Assembly: GCA_013696785.1 (NCBI GenBank)
Contig: JACCXW010000290.1
Coordinates: forward strand, 1 to 17,075
Direction of reading: 5' to 3'
DNA length: 17,075 bases
Source of the DNA: Geodermatophilaceae bacterium
Lineage (GTDB): Bacteria > Actinomycetota > Actinomycetes > Mycobacteriales > Geodermatophilaceae
A program made the position numbers and the translations under genes. This document shows, one piece after another, positions 1-5,489 of this stretch (within the stretch, counting starts at the first letter, position 1; every line of letters starts with the position of its first letter). The notes below the pieces were generated by a model. It saw only the letters and a program-made list of their open reading frames with translations. It did not search any database and had not been told where the DNA came from.

Positions 1-239
1 GTGCCGGACCGTTGCCCGCCGCCTCGGCCGAGGAGTCCGAGTGCATCCTGCGCTGGCTTGAACGACCCGGCACGAGGCTCGTGCACGTGGACGGCCTGCT
101 GGCGAGTCCGGCCCGCGGCGCCGCGGCCATGTCACGGTGGCTGCGCACCGTCGAGGCCTCGCGGGCTAGCGCCGACCCGTTCGCCGACCGGCGCTCCATG
201 CGTACCGAATCGCGCCCGCCCCGCATCGGCGCCGCCTGA
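1..239 (+). CDS. C-terminal fragment of probable DEDD exonuclease (Rv2191-like), 5' end outside window
   Basis: An open frame enters from the left edge (first complete codon at 3) and ends in TGA at 237-239, giving about 78 residues. The tail reads as an acidic/Cys helix (ESECILRWLERPGTRLVHVDG) followed by an arginine-rich end. This resembles the extreme C-terminus of actinobacterial proteins that fuse a DnaQ-like DEDD exonuclease to a UvrC-type GIY-YIG domain. The catalytic domains lie outside the window, so the assignment rests on tail resemblance and on synteny: in M. tuberculosis, Rv2191 of this family precedes trpD and the ctaE-qcrCAB operon. No start can be assigned. It could be another protein with a similar tail, so the product call is tentative, but the frame is coding-like. 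Confidence 0.55.
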   Translation, partial: AGPLPAASAEESECILRWLERPGTRLVHVDGLLASPARGAAAMSRWLRTVEASRASADPFADRRSMRTESRPPRIGAA

Positions 240-313
240 CACCTCGGCGACGGCCGGTTACGTGAAATGGGGGCGCGACCACCCACGGGTCGATGAATCA
301 GGTCGTCCGCCGT

Positions 314-319
314 TACCGT
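314..319 (+). promoter_or_regulatory. candidate -10 element for a leaderless DinB-like gene
   Basis: TACCGT fits the actinobacterial TANNNT -10 pattern and ends six bases before the ATG at 326. This is the spacing expected if transcription starts at the A of the start codon. No Shine-Dalgarno sequence precedes that ATG, which agrees with a leaderless mRNA. No good -35 box is visible. Confidence 0.35.
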
Positions 320-325
320 TCCGGC

Positions 326-862
326 ATGGAGATCGTGCCGGACACCAAGGACTGGACTTGGGTCCTCTACCGGTCGTGCCCGGAATGCGGCCTGGACACC
401 CGCCGCGTCGCTGCGACCGACGTGCCCGCAATGCTGCTGTCCGGCGTGAGGGAATGGCACCGGGAACTGCGCCGCAAGGACGTCCGCGAGCGGCCACGGC
501 CGAACGTCTGGTCGCCGCTGGAGTACGCCTGCCACCTGCGAGACGTCTGCCTCCTGTTCCAAAAGCGGCTGTCGGTGATGCTCTACATGGACGACCCCGA
601 GTTCGCGGACTGGGACCAGGACGCCGCCGCGATCGAGGACCGGTACGCCGAGCAGGATCCGGCCGAGGTGTCCGCCGAACTCGGCAAGGCCGCACGAATC
701 CTGGCCGAGGAGTTCCAGGCGGTGTCCGGAGCGCAGTGGCAGCGGACGGGGGTGCGCGGCGACGGGGCCGCATTCACCGTTGAGACATTCGCCCGGTACT
801 TCAGCCACGAACTCGTCCACCACCTGTACGACGTGGTGGCCGGCCCGGCAGCCCCGAACTGA
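326..862 (+). CDS. DinB-like metal-binding family protein
   Basis: A 178-residue protein of the DinB/YfiT-like four-helix fold. The family contains metal-dependent and thiol-dependent (often mycothiol-linked) enzymes, and most members have no known substrate. Visible family features are a putative metal-binding His at residue 70 (in EYACHLRD) and a C-terminal helix with His161, His165 and His166 (FSHELVHHLYD), the usual three-His arrangement. A CPEC pair (Cys18, Cys21) near the N-terminus could bind zinc. I chose ATG 326 over ATG 293: related proteins start close to the PDTKDWTW stretch, and a TANNNT box lies six bases upstream, whereas ATG 293 has no ribosome binding site and adds a short basic extension. 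It is a soluble cytoplasmic protein. The adjacent genes do not reveal a substrate. Confidence 0.75.
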   Translation: MEIVPDTKDWTWVLYRSCPECGLDTRRVAATDVPAMLLSGVREWHRELRRKDVRERPRPNVWSPLEYACHLRDVCLLFQKRLSVMLYMDDPEFADWDQDAAAIEDRYAEQDPAEVSAELGKAARILAEEFQAVSGAQWQRTGVRGDGAAFTVETFARYFSHELVHHLYDVVAGPAAPN

Positions 863-890
863 TGCCCCACGCCGAGCGGCACCCCACCGG

Positions 891-896
891 TAGCAT
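891..896 (+). promoter_or_regulatory. candidate -10 element upstream of the Lrp-type domain gene
   Basis: TAGCAT matches TANNNT in the 73 bp gap between the DinB-like gene and the following GTG. Transcription from it would give a leader of about 33 bases that includes the GGGGAG ribosome binding site at 923-928. No clear -35 box is seen, so support is weak. Confidence 0.25.
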
Positions 897-935
897 CCTG
901 CTGCCCGCACGAGCCGAGTTGTTGGGGAGCGCCGC

Positions 936-1223
936 GTGATCACCGCGATCGTCATGATCAGTGCCGCGACCGACTCGATTCCGGAGGTCGCCGCGACCAT
1001 CGCCGACATCAAGGGTGTCAGCGAGGTCTACAGCGTTGCCGGGAATGTCGACCTCATCGCGATCGTCCGGGTCCGCGAGTTCGATGACGTTGCCGAGGTC
1101 ATCGCCGGACGCCTGAACAAGGTCGACGGGGTCACCGACACCGAGACCCACATTGCCTTCCGTGCGTACTCCAAGCACGACCTCGAGGCCGCGTTCTCAC
1201 TCGGCTTCGACGAACCCGCCTGA
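936..1223 (+). CDS. stand-alone Lrp/AsnC ligand-binding (RAM) domain protein
   Basis: A 95-residue protein consisting only of the alpha-beta RAM/ACT-like effector domain found at the C-terminus of Lrp/AsnC regulators. It opens with a beta strand (ITAIVMISA) and continues through VAATIADIKGVSEVYSVAG to the NVDLIAIVRV strand. The N-terminal helix-turn-helix of a full regulator is absent, so it cannot bind DNA by that route. Such single-domain proteins usually form oligomers that bind an amino acid at subunit interfaces. The GTG start has a good GGGGAG Shine-Dalgarno seven bases upstream. It converges on the trpD unit with only a 26 bp gap. A role sensing an amino acid linked to tryptophan synthesis is possible but is inference from position only. 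Confidence 0.85.
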   Translation: MITAIVMISAATDSIPEVAATIADIKGVSEVYSVAGNVDLIAIVRVREFDDVAEVIAGRLNKVDGVTDTETHIAFRAYSKHDLEAAFSLGFDEPA

Positions 1224-1249
1224 CGCCGACGGCACGGACGGACGCACGG

Positions 1250-1918
1250 TCAACGGCCGGCGACAAAGACCACGTCGGGCTCGCCACGCCGCACCGGTAA
1301 AAAGTGGCACCGCGCGTTCCCGAACACTGCGTCAAGCCGTCGGTAAAAAGCGTCGTCGTCGGCTGCGCTCCACACCGCGACCGTGCCGTCCACAGCCAAC
1401 CGCTTCTTGACCCGGGCGAGTCCGGTGTCGCAGTACAGGCCGGCATTCCGATCTGTCACCGTCCACTGTGGACCGTTGTCGATGTCGACGCAGATGACGT
1501 CGTAGCGGCCATCCTTCACATCGAGCCAGTCGAGCAGGTCGGCGCAGACGACGCGCACCCGTGGATCGTCGAGGGCGTGCCCGGAGAACGCGGCCAGGTG
1601 TGTCCGCTGCCAGTCGATCACGGCCGGCTCCACCTCAACGACCGTGACGTCGAGCGTCAGCGGATGAACCAACGCCTCGGCCAGGGAGAAGCCCACACCC
1701 AGCCCGCCGATCAGCACATGAGCCGGCAGGGCGCGCGAGTCGAGCGCGGCGCTGACGAGCAACCGCTCGGATGACCCCGCGCGGGTGTCCATCAGGAAGA
1801 CGCCGTTGCTGACGATCTCGAAGTGCGCTCCGTCGCGACGCAGGACCAGTTCGCCGCGCGCCGTCGTACGACGATCGACGGGGGAACTCAGGCGCCGGCC
1901 TGACTGACATCGCGCCAA
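1250..1918 (-). CDS. spermidine-synthase-like SAM-dependent methyltransferase
   Basis: A 222-residue class I Rossmann protein of the spermine/spermidine-synthase-like group. The nucleotide-binding glycine motif GGLGVG is at residues 71-76. The acidic strand-2 motif VVEVEP is at 93-98, and the motif IV strand is VICVDIDNGP. The protein is shorter than true spermidine synthases (about 280 residues) and lacks an obvious polyamine-binding N-terminal domain, so methyl transfer to an unknown substrate is more likely than polyamine synthesis. The only plausible upstream start is TTG at 1918. This lies inside trpD, so the genes overlap by 31 bases in different frames and are probably translationally coupled. 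The next in-frame Met (about residue 43) would remove conserved strands. The true substrate cannot be read from the sequence. Confidence 0.75.
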   Translation of the reverse strand: MARCQSGRRLSSPVDRRTTARGELVLRRDGAHFEIVSNGVFLMDTRAGSSERLLVSAALDSRALPAHVLIGGLGVGFSLAEALVHPLTLDVTVVEVEPAVIDWQRTHLAAFSGHALDDPRVRVVCADLLDWLDVKDGRYDVICVDIDNGPQWTVTDRNAGLYCDTGLARVKKRLAVDGTVAVWSAADDDAFYRRLDAVFGNARCHFLPVRRGEPDVVFVAGR

Positions 1919-2949
1919 CGCCGCAACGTCTCGGCCGCCCCGCCGCCGTCGATCGACGCGGCAGCACGCTCGAGGCCGCCACGCATCGCCGCCAGGAAGC
2001 CCGCTTCGTCACCGGATGCAAAGCCTTCAAACCCGTCAAAGGCCACGACGGCTGCCGCCGCGTTGACGAGCACGGCCTCCCGCACCGGACCGGCCGCACC
2101 GGCGATGACGTCGCGGGCGACGGCGGCGTTCTCCGCCGGTCCGCCGCCGACGAGGTCGGCCGGCTGGGACCGCGCCAGTCCGAGGTCGACCGGGTCCAGC
2201 GTGATCTCGGCCACCGAACCCTCGGCGACCAGCCACAGCCGCGACGTGGTCGTCGTAGTGATCTCGTCGAGCCCGTCGTCGCCGCGGAACACCACCGCGC
2301 TGGTCCCACGCGCGGCCAGCACGGCGGCCATCACACCGGCCATCCGCGGGTCCGCGCACCCAACTGCCTGGGCGGCCGGTTGCGATGGGTTCGTCAACGG
2401 ACCGAGGAAATTGAAGACCGTGGCGACACCCATCTCCCGCCGTGCCACCGCCGCGTGCCGCATCCCCGGGTGGAAGACCGGCGCGAAGAAGAATCCGATC
2501 CCCGCCTCGGACACGCACCGGGCCACCCCGGCCGGTGGCAGGTCGATCACGACGCCGAGTTCGGCCAGCAGGTCCGCGGAACCGCAGGCGCTGGACGCGG
2601 CCCGGTTCCCGTGCTTGGCCACCGGGATGCCGGCGCCCGCGGTCACGATTGCCGCCATGGTGGAGATGTTGACTGTCCGGGCGCGGTCACCACCTGTGCC
2701 GACCACGTCGACGCAGCGGCCGGGCACGGACACCGGGGTGGCGTTGTCGAGCATGGCCTCGACCAGTCCGCCGACCTCCTGAGCCGATTCACCCTTGGCG
2801 CGCAAGGCGATCGCGAACGCTGCCACCTGCGCCGGGCTGGCCTCACCGGCCATGATCTCGTTCATCGCCCAGCGCGTCGCGGCTGAGTCCAGGGATTGGC
2901 CGAGCAGCAGCGTGTGCAGCACCGCCGGCCAGTTCAACTGGTCCGTCAT
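1888..2949 (-). CDS. trpD: anthranilate phosphoribosyltransferase
   Basis: A 353-residue TrpD, normal length for the family. It transfers phosphoribose from PRPP to anthranilate, the second committed step of tryptophan synthesis, in the cytoplasm. Diagnostic motifs are the PRPP-binding loop GTGGD (residues 84-88), NIST (94-97), KHGNR (112-116), the substrate-site helix with HPGMRH, and the metal-binding GLDE segment. ATG 2949 is chosen because it gives the canonical N-terminal helix (MTDQLNWPAV) and overlaps the TGA of the upstream gene as ATGA, an arrangement typical of coupled translation. A longer open frame upstream is only read-through of the neighbour in another frame. The 3' end overlaps the methyltransferase start. 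No other trp genes are present; in M. tuberculosis trpD is likewise separated from them and adjoins ctaE. Confidence 0.97.
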   Translation of the reverse strand: MTDQLNWPAVLHTLLLGQSLDSAATRWAMNEIMAGEASPAQVAAFAIALRAKGESAQEVGGLVEAMLDNATPVSVPGRCVDVVGTGGDRARTVNISTMAAIVTAGAGIPVAKHGNRAASSACGSADLLAELGVVIDLPPAGVARCVSEAGIGFFFAPVFHPGMRHAAVARREMGVATVFNFLGPLTNPSQPAAQAVGCADPRMAGVMAAVLAARGTSAVVFRGDDGLDEITTTTTSRLWLVAEGSVAEITLDPVDLGLARSQPADLVGGGPAENAAVARDVIAGAAGPVREAVLVNAAAAVVAFDGFEGFASGDEAGFLAAMRGGLERAAASIDGGGAAETLRRWRDVSQAGA

Positions 2950-3371
2950 CGACGCACGGGGGTTCCGGCCGCACGCTGCCGCACGAGCTCGGTCACCGTC
3001 TGCGCTGCCGTCAGCGCGTCGAGCGGGTACAGCAGCGTGCCGTCGGCCAGCGACCAGGTGGCCAGCCACCTGTCGTCGGCGCGGGCGATCAGCACGCACA
3101 CGCTGGGACAGTCGTCGATCTCATACTTGAGCTGCCGGCTGATACCCATGCCGCCGGTCGGCTGCGCCTCGCCGTCGAGAATGGCCACATCGATGCCGCC
3201 GTCGTCGATGAGCTTGAGCAGCGTGTCGATGTCCGAGCACTCGACGTAGGAGATCCGTCCCAGTCCCCCACCCAGTCGGCGGCCGACCGCGGTCTGTACG
3301 TCCGCGCGCACCTGCTCGCGCTGGCTGAAGACGAGGACCGTGTACACCGTGCCCTGCGACGGACTGCTCAT
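2946..3371 (-). CDS. atypical receiver-like protein (hypothetical)
   Basis: A 141-residue protein with the alternating beta-alpha pattern of a response-regulator receiver domain: strand 1 TVLVFSQ, a central strand VAILDGE with an aspartate (Asp66) where the phosphoacceptor would sit, then VCVLIARADD and a final YPLDAL. The acidic pair that normally follows strand 1 and binds magnesium is replaced by SQRE, and the conserved lysine before the last proline appears to be Tyr. It therefore looks like a pseudo-receiver unlikely to be phosphorylated in the usual way. No output domain is attached. ATG 3371 is chosen; a TTG three codons upstream (3380) is less likely. The gene ends in an ATGA overlap with trpD, so the two are probably co-translated. 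The function is unknown; I recognise it only as a conserved-type actinobacterial protein. Confidence 0.7.
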   Translation of the reverse strand: MSSPSQGTVYTVLVFSQREQVRADVQTAVGRRLGGGLGRISYVECSDIDTLLKLIDDGGIDVAILDGEAQPTGGMGISRQLKYEIDDCPSVCVLIARADDRWLATWSLADGTLLYPLDALTAAQTVTELVRQRAAGTPVRR

Positions 3372-3379
3372 GGCGCGCA

Positions 3380-3385
3380 ATCCTA
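3380..3385 (-). promoter_or_regulatory. candidate -10 element for the receiver/trpD/methyltransferase unit
   Basis: On the minus strand TAGGAT matches TANNNT and lies eight bases before ATG 3371. Transcription could therefore start at or next to the start codon, giving a leaderless or nearly leaderless mRNA for the three overlapping genes. The same bases include an AGGA that could instead act as a weak, slightly distant ribosome binding site. Confidence 0.3.
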
Positions 3386-3431
3386 GGGCGAAGGTCTCCA
3401 GCGCCAGGACTCGATGACCCGTCTCGATCGG

Positions 3432-3818
3432 TCATTGCGCCGCCGGCATCGGTGCGTCGAGGAACGGCGGGATCATCGCGAGAAGCAACTCGGAGCGGTT
3501 CACAACCGTCACGTGCGACGTGCCCGGCAAGATGGCGAGCTGCGACGCGGGAAGGCCGGGGGGCATGTCACCGAAATTCGAACAGTGTGGCGAAGTCGTC
3601 CGGGCGCGGGGCGATCCGGATGTACTCCTCGTGCCACGGCGAGCCGTGCATCATCTCCGGCGTCATCTCCCGTAACCGAAGAAGTCGGCGCGCTCGATCC
3701 CGAGGTATCCGAGCGCGGCGACGGCGTCGTCGGCGGTCTGCTCGTAGGACAGCGACCGGTCGATGTCCGCGGTGCGTCCGTGGGCCTCATCTCCAGCCCG
3801 ATGACCACGTGCTCGGGC
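3432..3818 (-). pseudogene. decayed alpha/beta-hydrolase (N-terminus lost, frameshifts, internal deletions)
   Basis: No frame is open across this stretch, yet successive minus-strand frames spell parts of one alpha/beta-hydrolase in the right order. EHVVIGLEM (about 3813-3790) is followed, after a one-base loss, by AHGRTADIDR through LGIERADFFGYG. The catalytic-Ser elbow and its following region are missing, and an in-frame TGA follows. Next, in another frame from ATG 3666, comes MTPEMMHGSPWHEEYIRIAP, ending in a stop at 3568-3570. After a further shift comes the C-terminal segment ILPGTSHVTVVNRSELLLAM, with a candidate catalytic His in GTSH, ending in PAAQ and TGA at 3432-3434. An intact member would be about 270-290 residues; only about 130 codons remain. 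The relic starts immediately after the stop of the upstream CtaG-like gene. Confidence 0.8.
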
Positions 3819-4724
3819 TCAACCGTCCGGCCGGGCCTGGCGCGCCTCCAGCCGATCCAGGTGCCGGTCCTCGCGCGCTGCCTCGCGTTCGGAGGCACGC
3901 ATCCACTGGTAGGCGGCGACGCCGAGCATGATCAGGCCGACCAGGTCTCCCGAGGCCCAGAGCAGACCACCGCCGACGCGCTGCTCGCTGAACGGGTCGG
4001 ACCAGGCCAGGTTGAGCGCCAGGTAGTGGTCGGCTGCGATCAACATCCGCTCGTTCATGATCGTCAGGCCGAGGATGGCGTGCAGCGGCAGTGTCCCGAT
4101 CAGGATCAGCATCCGCAGCGGATGACCCACCCGGCCCGGGACGGGATCCAGGCCGACGAGCGGCCAGAAGAACAGGCAGCCGACAAGCAGGAAGTGCAGG
4201 TGCATCGCCTCGTGCAGCCAGGGGTTGTCGAGCGTGGCGGGGAACCACCCGCTGAAGTAGAGCGCGAACGGGCTCGCGACGAAGAGCAGGAACGGGATCA
4301 GCGGGAACGTCAGCAGTCGCACGACGCGGCTGTGCAGAGTTGCCAGCAACCCGCGGCGAGTGGCACCGCGCGGGGGCAGCGTGCGCAGGGCGAGGGTGAT
4401 CGGCGCGCCGAGGGCGAGGAAGACCGGCGCGACCATCGACAGCACCATGTGCTGCACCATGTGAAGGCTGAACAAGGTGTCCTCGTAGGCGGAGATTCCG
4501 CCCAGCGTCACCACAGCGATCGAGCCGAGCCCTCCTACGAGCCAGGCGGCCGTGCGGGCGTTGCTCCAGTCATGGCCGCGGAGCTTGAGGACGTGGACCG
4601 CCCACAGATACAGCCCGGCGGCGACCACGAGCAGCGTTCCGACGACGGGGTCGAAAGAGGACTCGGTGACCAGCCGCAGGGCGGTGAACGGCGGCACCGA
4701 CTCCGCCGCACCGGCCACGATCAC
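3819..4724 (-). CDS. CtaG-type cytochrome c oxidase assembly membrane protein (caa3_CtaG family)
   Basis: A 301-residue polytopic membrane protein with about seven hydrophobic segments. It matches the Caa3_CtaG family involved in assembly of, or copper delivery to, haem-copper oxidases. The hallmark is the His/Met-rich helix HMVQHMVLSMVAPVFLALG, followed by GAPITLALRTLP. More His/Met clusters (HEAMHLHFLLVG, LPLHAILGLTIMNERML) sit in later helices, and the C-terminal tail is charged and cytoplasmic-looking. GTG 4724 is chosen because it begins the hydrophobic N-terminal region directly and has TAACCT seven bases upstream; the longer open frame upstream runs antisense through ctaE. It is divergent from the ctaE-qcrCAB operon, which fits an oxidase-biogenesis role. 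A downstream GTG six bases later is an alternative start. Confidence 0.88.
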   Translation of the reverse strand: MIVAGAAESVPPFTALRLVTESSFDPVVGTLLVVAAGLYLWAVHVLKLRGHDWSNARTAAWLVGGLGSIAVVTLGGISAYEDTLFSLHMVQHMVLSMVAPVFLALGAPITLALRTLPPRGATRRGLLATLHSRVVRLLTFPLIPFLLFVASPFALYFSGWFPATLDNPWLHEAMHLHFLLVGCLFFWPLVGLDPVPGRVGHPLRMLILIGTLPLHAILGLTIMNERMLIAADHYLALNLAWSDPFSEQRVGGGLLWASGDLVGLIMLGVAAYQWMRASEREAAREDRHLDRLEARQARPDG

Positions 4725-4731
4725 GCCATCG

Positions 4732-4737
4732 AGGTTA
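4732..4737 (-). promoter_or_regulatory. candidate -10 element for leaderless ctaG-like gene
   Basis: Minus-strand TAACCT fits TANNNT and ends seven bases before GTG 4724, which has no Shine-Dalgarno sequence. This spacing is expected for a leaderless transcript starting on the G of GTG. No convincing -35 box is visible. Confidence 0.35.
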
Positions 4738-4786
4738 CGTCGTCCGGCACGCCGCACCCCACTCCATGTACGCCGACGCCGCAGGC

Positions 4787-4792
4787 CATACT
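4787..4792 (+). promoter_or_regulatory. candidate -10 element for the ctaE-qcrCAB operon
   Basis: CATACT resembles a -10 hexamer and ends six bases before the GTG at 4799, the first codon of the mini-ORF that precedes ctaE. Transcription would then begin at the GTG itself. The first base deviates from TANNNT and no -35 box is clear, so this is a candidate only. Confidence 0.3.
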
Positions 4793-4798
4793 GACTGC

Positions 4799-4875
4799 GT
4801 GAGCGAGCGCAGCGAGCGAACCAATCAGCGGAGTGCGCCGCGCATGCGGCGTGCCGAGCGGAGCGAGGCCGGCGT
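4799..4875 (+). repeat. GC-rich repeat-like element at the head of the ctaE-qcrCAB operon
   Basis: The segment is built from reiterated GAGCG/AGCGA blocks (4801-4818 and again 4856-4868) flanking a hairpin whose arms CGCCGC and GCGGCG surround a GCAT loop (about 4836-4851). Its composition is unlike the flanking protein-coding DNA. It resembles short dispersed GC-rich elements that I recall near the 5' ends of genes in actinobacterial genomes. Only one copy is in the window, so its repeated nature is inferred. It supplies the GAGG (4865-4868) that serves as ribosome binding site for ctaE. Confidence 0.45.
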
Positions 4876-4879
4876 TTGA
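4799..4879 (+). CDS. 26-codon leader mini-ORF coupled to ctaE (speculative)
   Basis: A GTG at 4799 opens a frame encoding a Ser/Glu/Arg-rich 26-residue peptide (VSERSERTNQRS at its start). It ends with a TGA at 4877-4879, inside the TTG start of ctaE (TTGA overlap). The coding sequence coincides exactly with the GC-rich repeat-like element. A hexamer CATACT six bases upstream would make it the leaderless first ORF of the operon. It could raise ctaE initiation by coupling, or simply be a chance open frame in a repetitive element. No domain is recognisable. Confidence 0.3.
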   Translation: MSERSERTNQRSAPRMRRAERSEAGV

Positions 4880-5478
4880 GCGCGGCGAATCCCACTTTCG
4901 AGGCCGGGCGGGTGCATTCACTGACCCGACCGAACATGGTCAGTGTGGGCACCATCGTGTGGCTGTCCAGCGAGCTGATGTTCTTCGCCGGACTGTTCGC
5001 GATGTACTTCACCGCCAAGGCCGTGCACGGGGAGCCCTGGCCGCCGGAGCCCACCGAACTCAACATCCCGTACGCGCTGGTCTTCACGATCATCCTGATC
5101 TTGTCCTCGGTCACCTGCCAGCTCGGCGTCTTCGAGGCGGAGAAGGGCAACGCGTTCGGGCTGCGCCGCTGGTTCACGTTCACGTTCATCCTCGGTCTGG
5201 CCTTCGTGTTGGGCCAGTTCAACGAATATCGCGCGCTGGTGGGCGAGGGCACGACGCTCAGCTCATCGACGTACGGCTCGGTGTTCTATCTCACGACCGG
5301 CTTCCACGCCGCGCACGTCATCGGCGGCCTGCTGGCCTTCATCTTCATGTTGATGCGATCCACGATGGGTCGGTTCACCCCGGCTCAGGCGACGGCCGCC
5401 ATCGTGGTCTCCTACTACTGGCACTTCGTCGACATCGTGTGGGTCGGCTTGTTCGCCACCATTTACTTCGTCAGGTGA
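4876..5478 (+). CDS. ctaE: cytochrome c oxidase subunit III
   Basis: A 200-residue subunit III of the aa3-type oxidase, an integral membrane protein with five hydrophobic helices as in actinobacterial CtaE (about 200 residues). Recognisable stretches include RVHSLTRPNMVSVGTIVWLS, the helix SSELMFFAGLFAMYF, FGLRRWF, YGSVFYLTTGFHAAHVIGG and the C-terminal VSYYWHFVDIVW, closely matching M. tuberculosis CtaE. Subunit III stabilises the catalytic core and its proton uptake. The TTG at 4876 is chosen because the RVHSLTRPN segment upstream of the first ATG (4936) is conserved in the family, and GAGG lies seven bases before the TTG. It is the first structural gene of ctaE-qcrC-qcrA-qcrB, with 11 bp to qcrC. 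Confidence 0.97.
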   Translation: MSAANPTFEAGRVHSLTRPNMVSVGTIVWLSSELMFFAGLFAMYFTAKAVHGEPWPPEPTELNIPYALVFTIILILSSVTCQLGVFEAEKGNAFGLRRWFTFTFILGLAFVLGQFNEYRALVGEGTTLSSSTYGSVFYLTTGFHAAHVIGGLLAFIFMLMRSTMGRFTPAQATAAIVVSYYWHFVDIVWVGLFATIYFVR

Positions 5479-5489
5479 GGGGGCGTGGC

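Noticed and set aside
1..783. 260-codon plus-strand open frame from the first base
   Set aside because: Pro/Arg-rich shadow frame crossing both the exonuclease fragment and the DinB-like gene, whose own frames have family motifs.
2950..3099. 50-residue N-terminal extension of trpD
   Set aside because: It overlaps the receiver-like gene in another frame, is arginine-rich, and lies before the canonical TrpD N-terminus at ATG 2949, which has an ATGA coupling overlap.
3414..4802. 462-codon plus-strand open frame rich in Gln/Glu/Arg/Asp
   Set aside because: It runs antisense through the CtaG-like gene and the hydrolase pseudogene. The opposite strand carries recognisable membrane and motif sequence, and this frame has low-complexity composition typical of a high-GC shadow.
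4833..5489. extended N-terminus in the qcrC frame reaching back to 4833
   Set aside because: This part is the out-of-frame reading of ctaE. The QcrC protein begins at ATG 5490 with a proper ribosome binding site and signal anchor.
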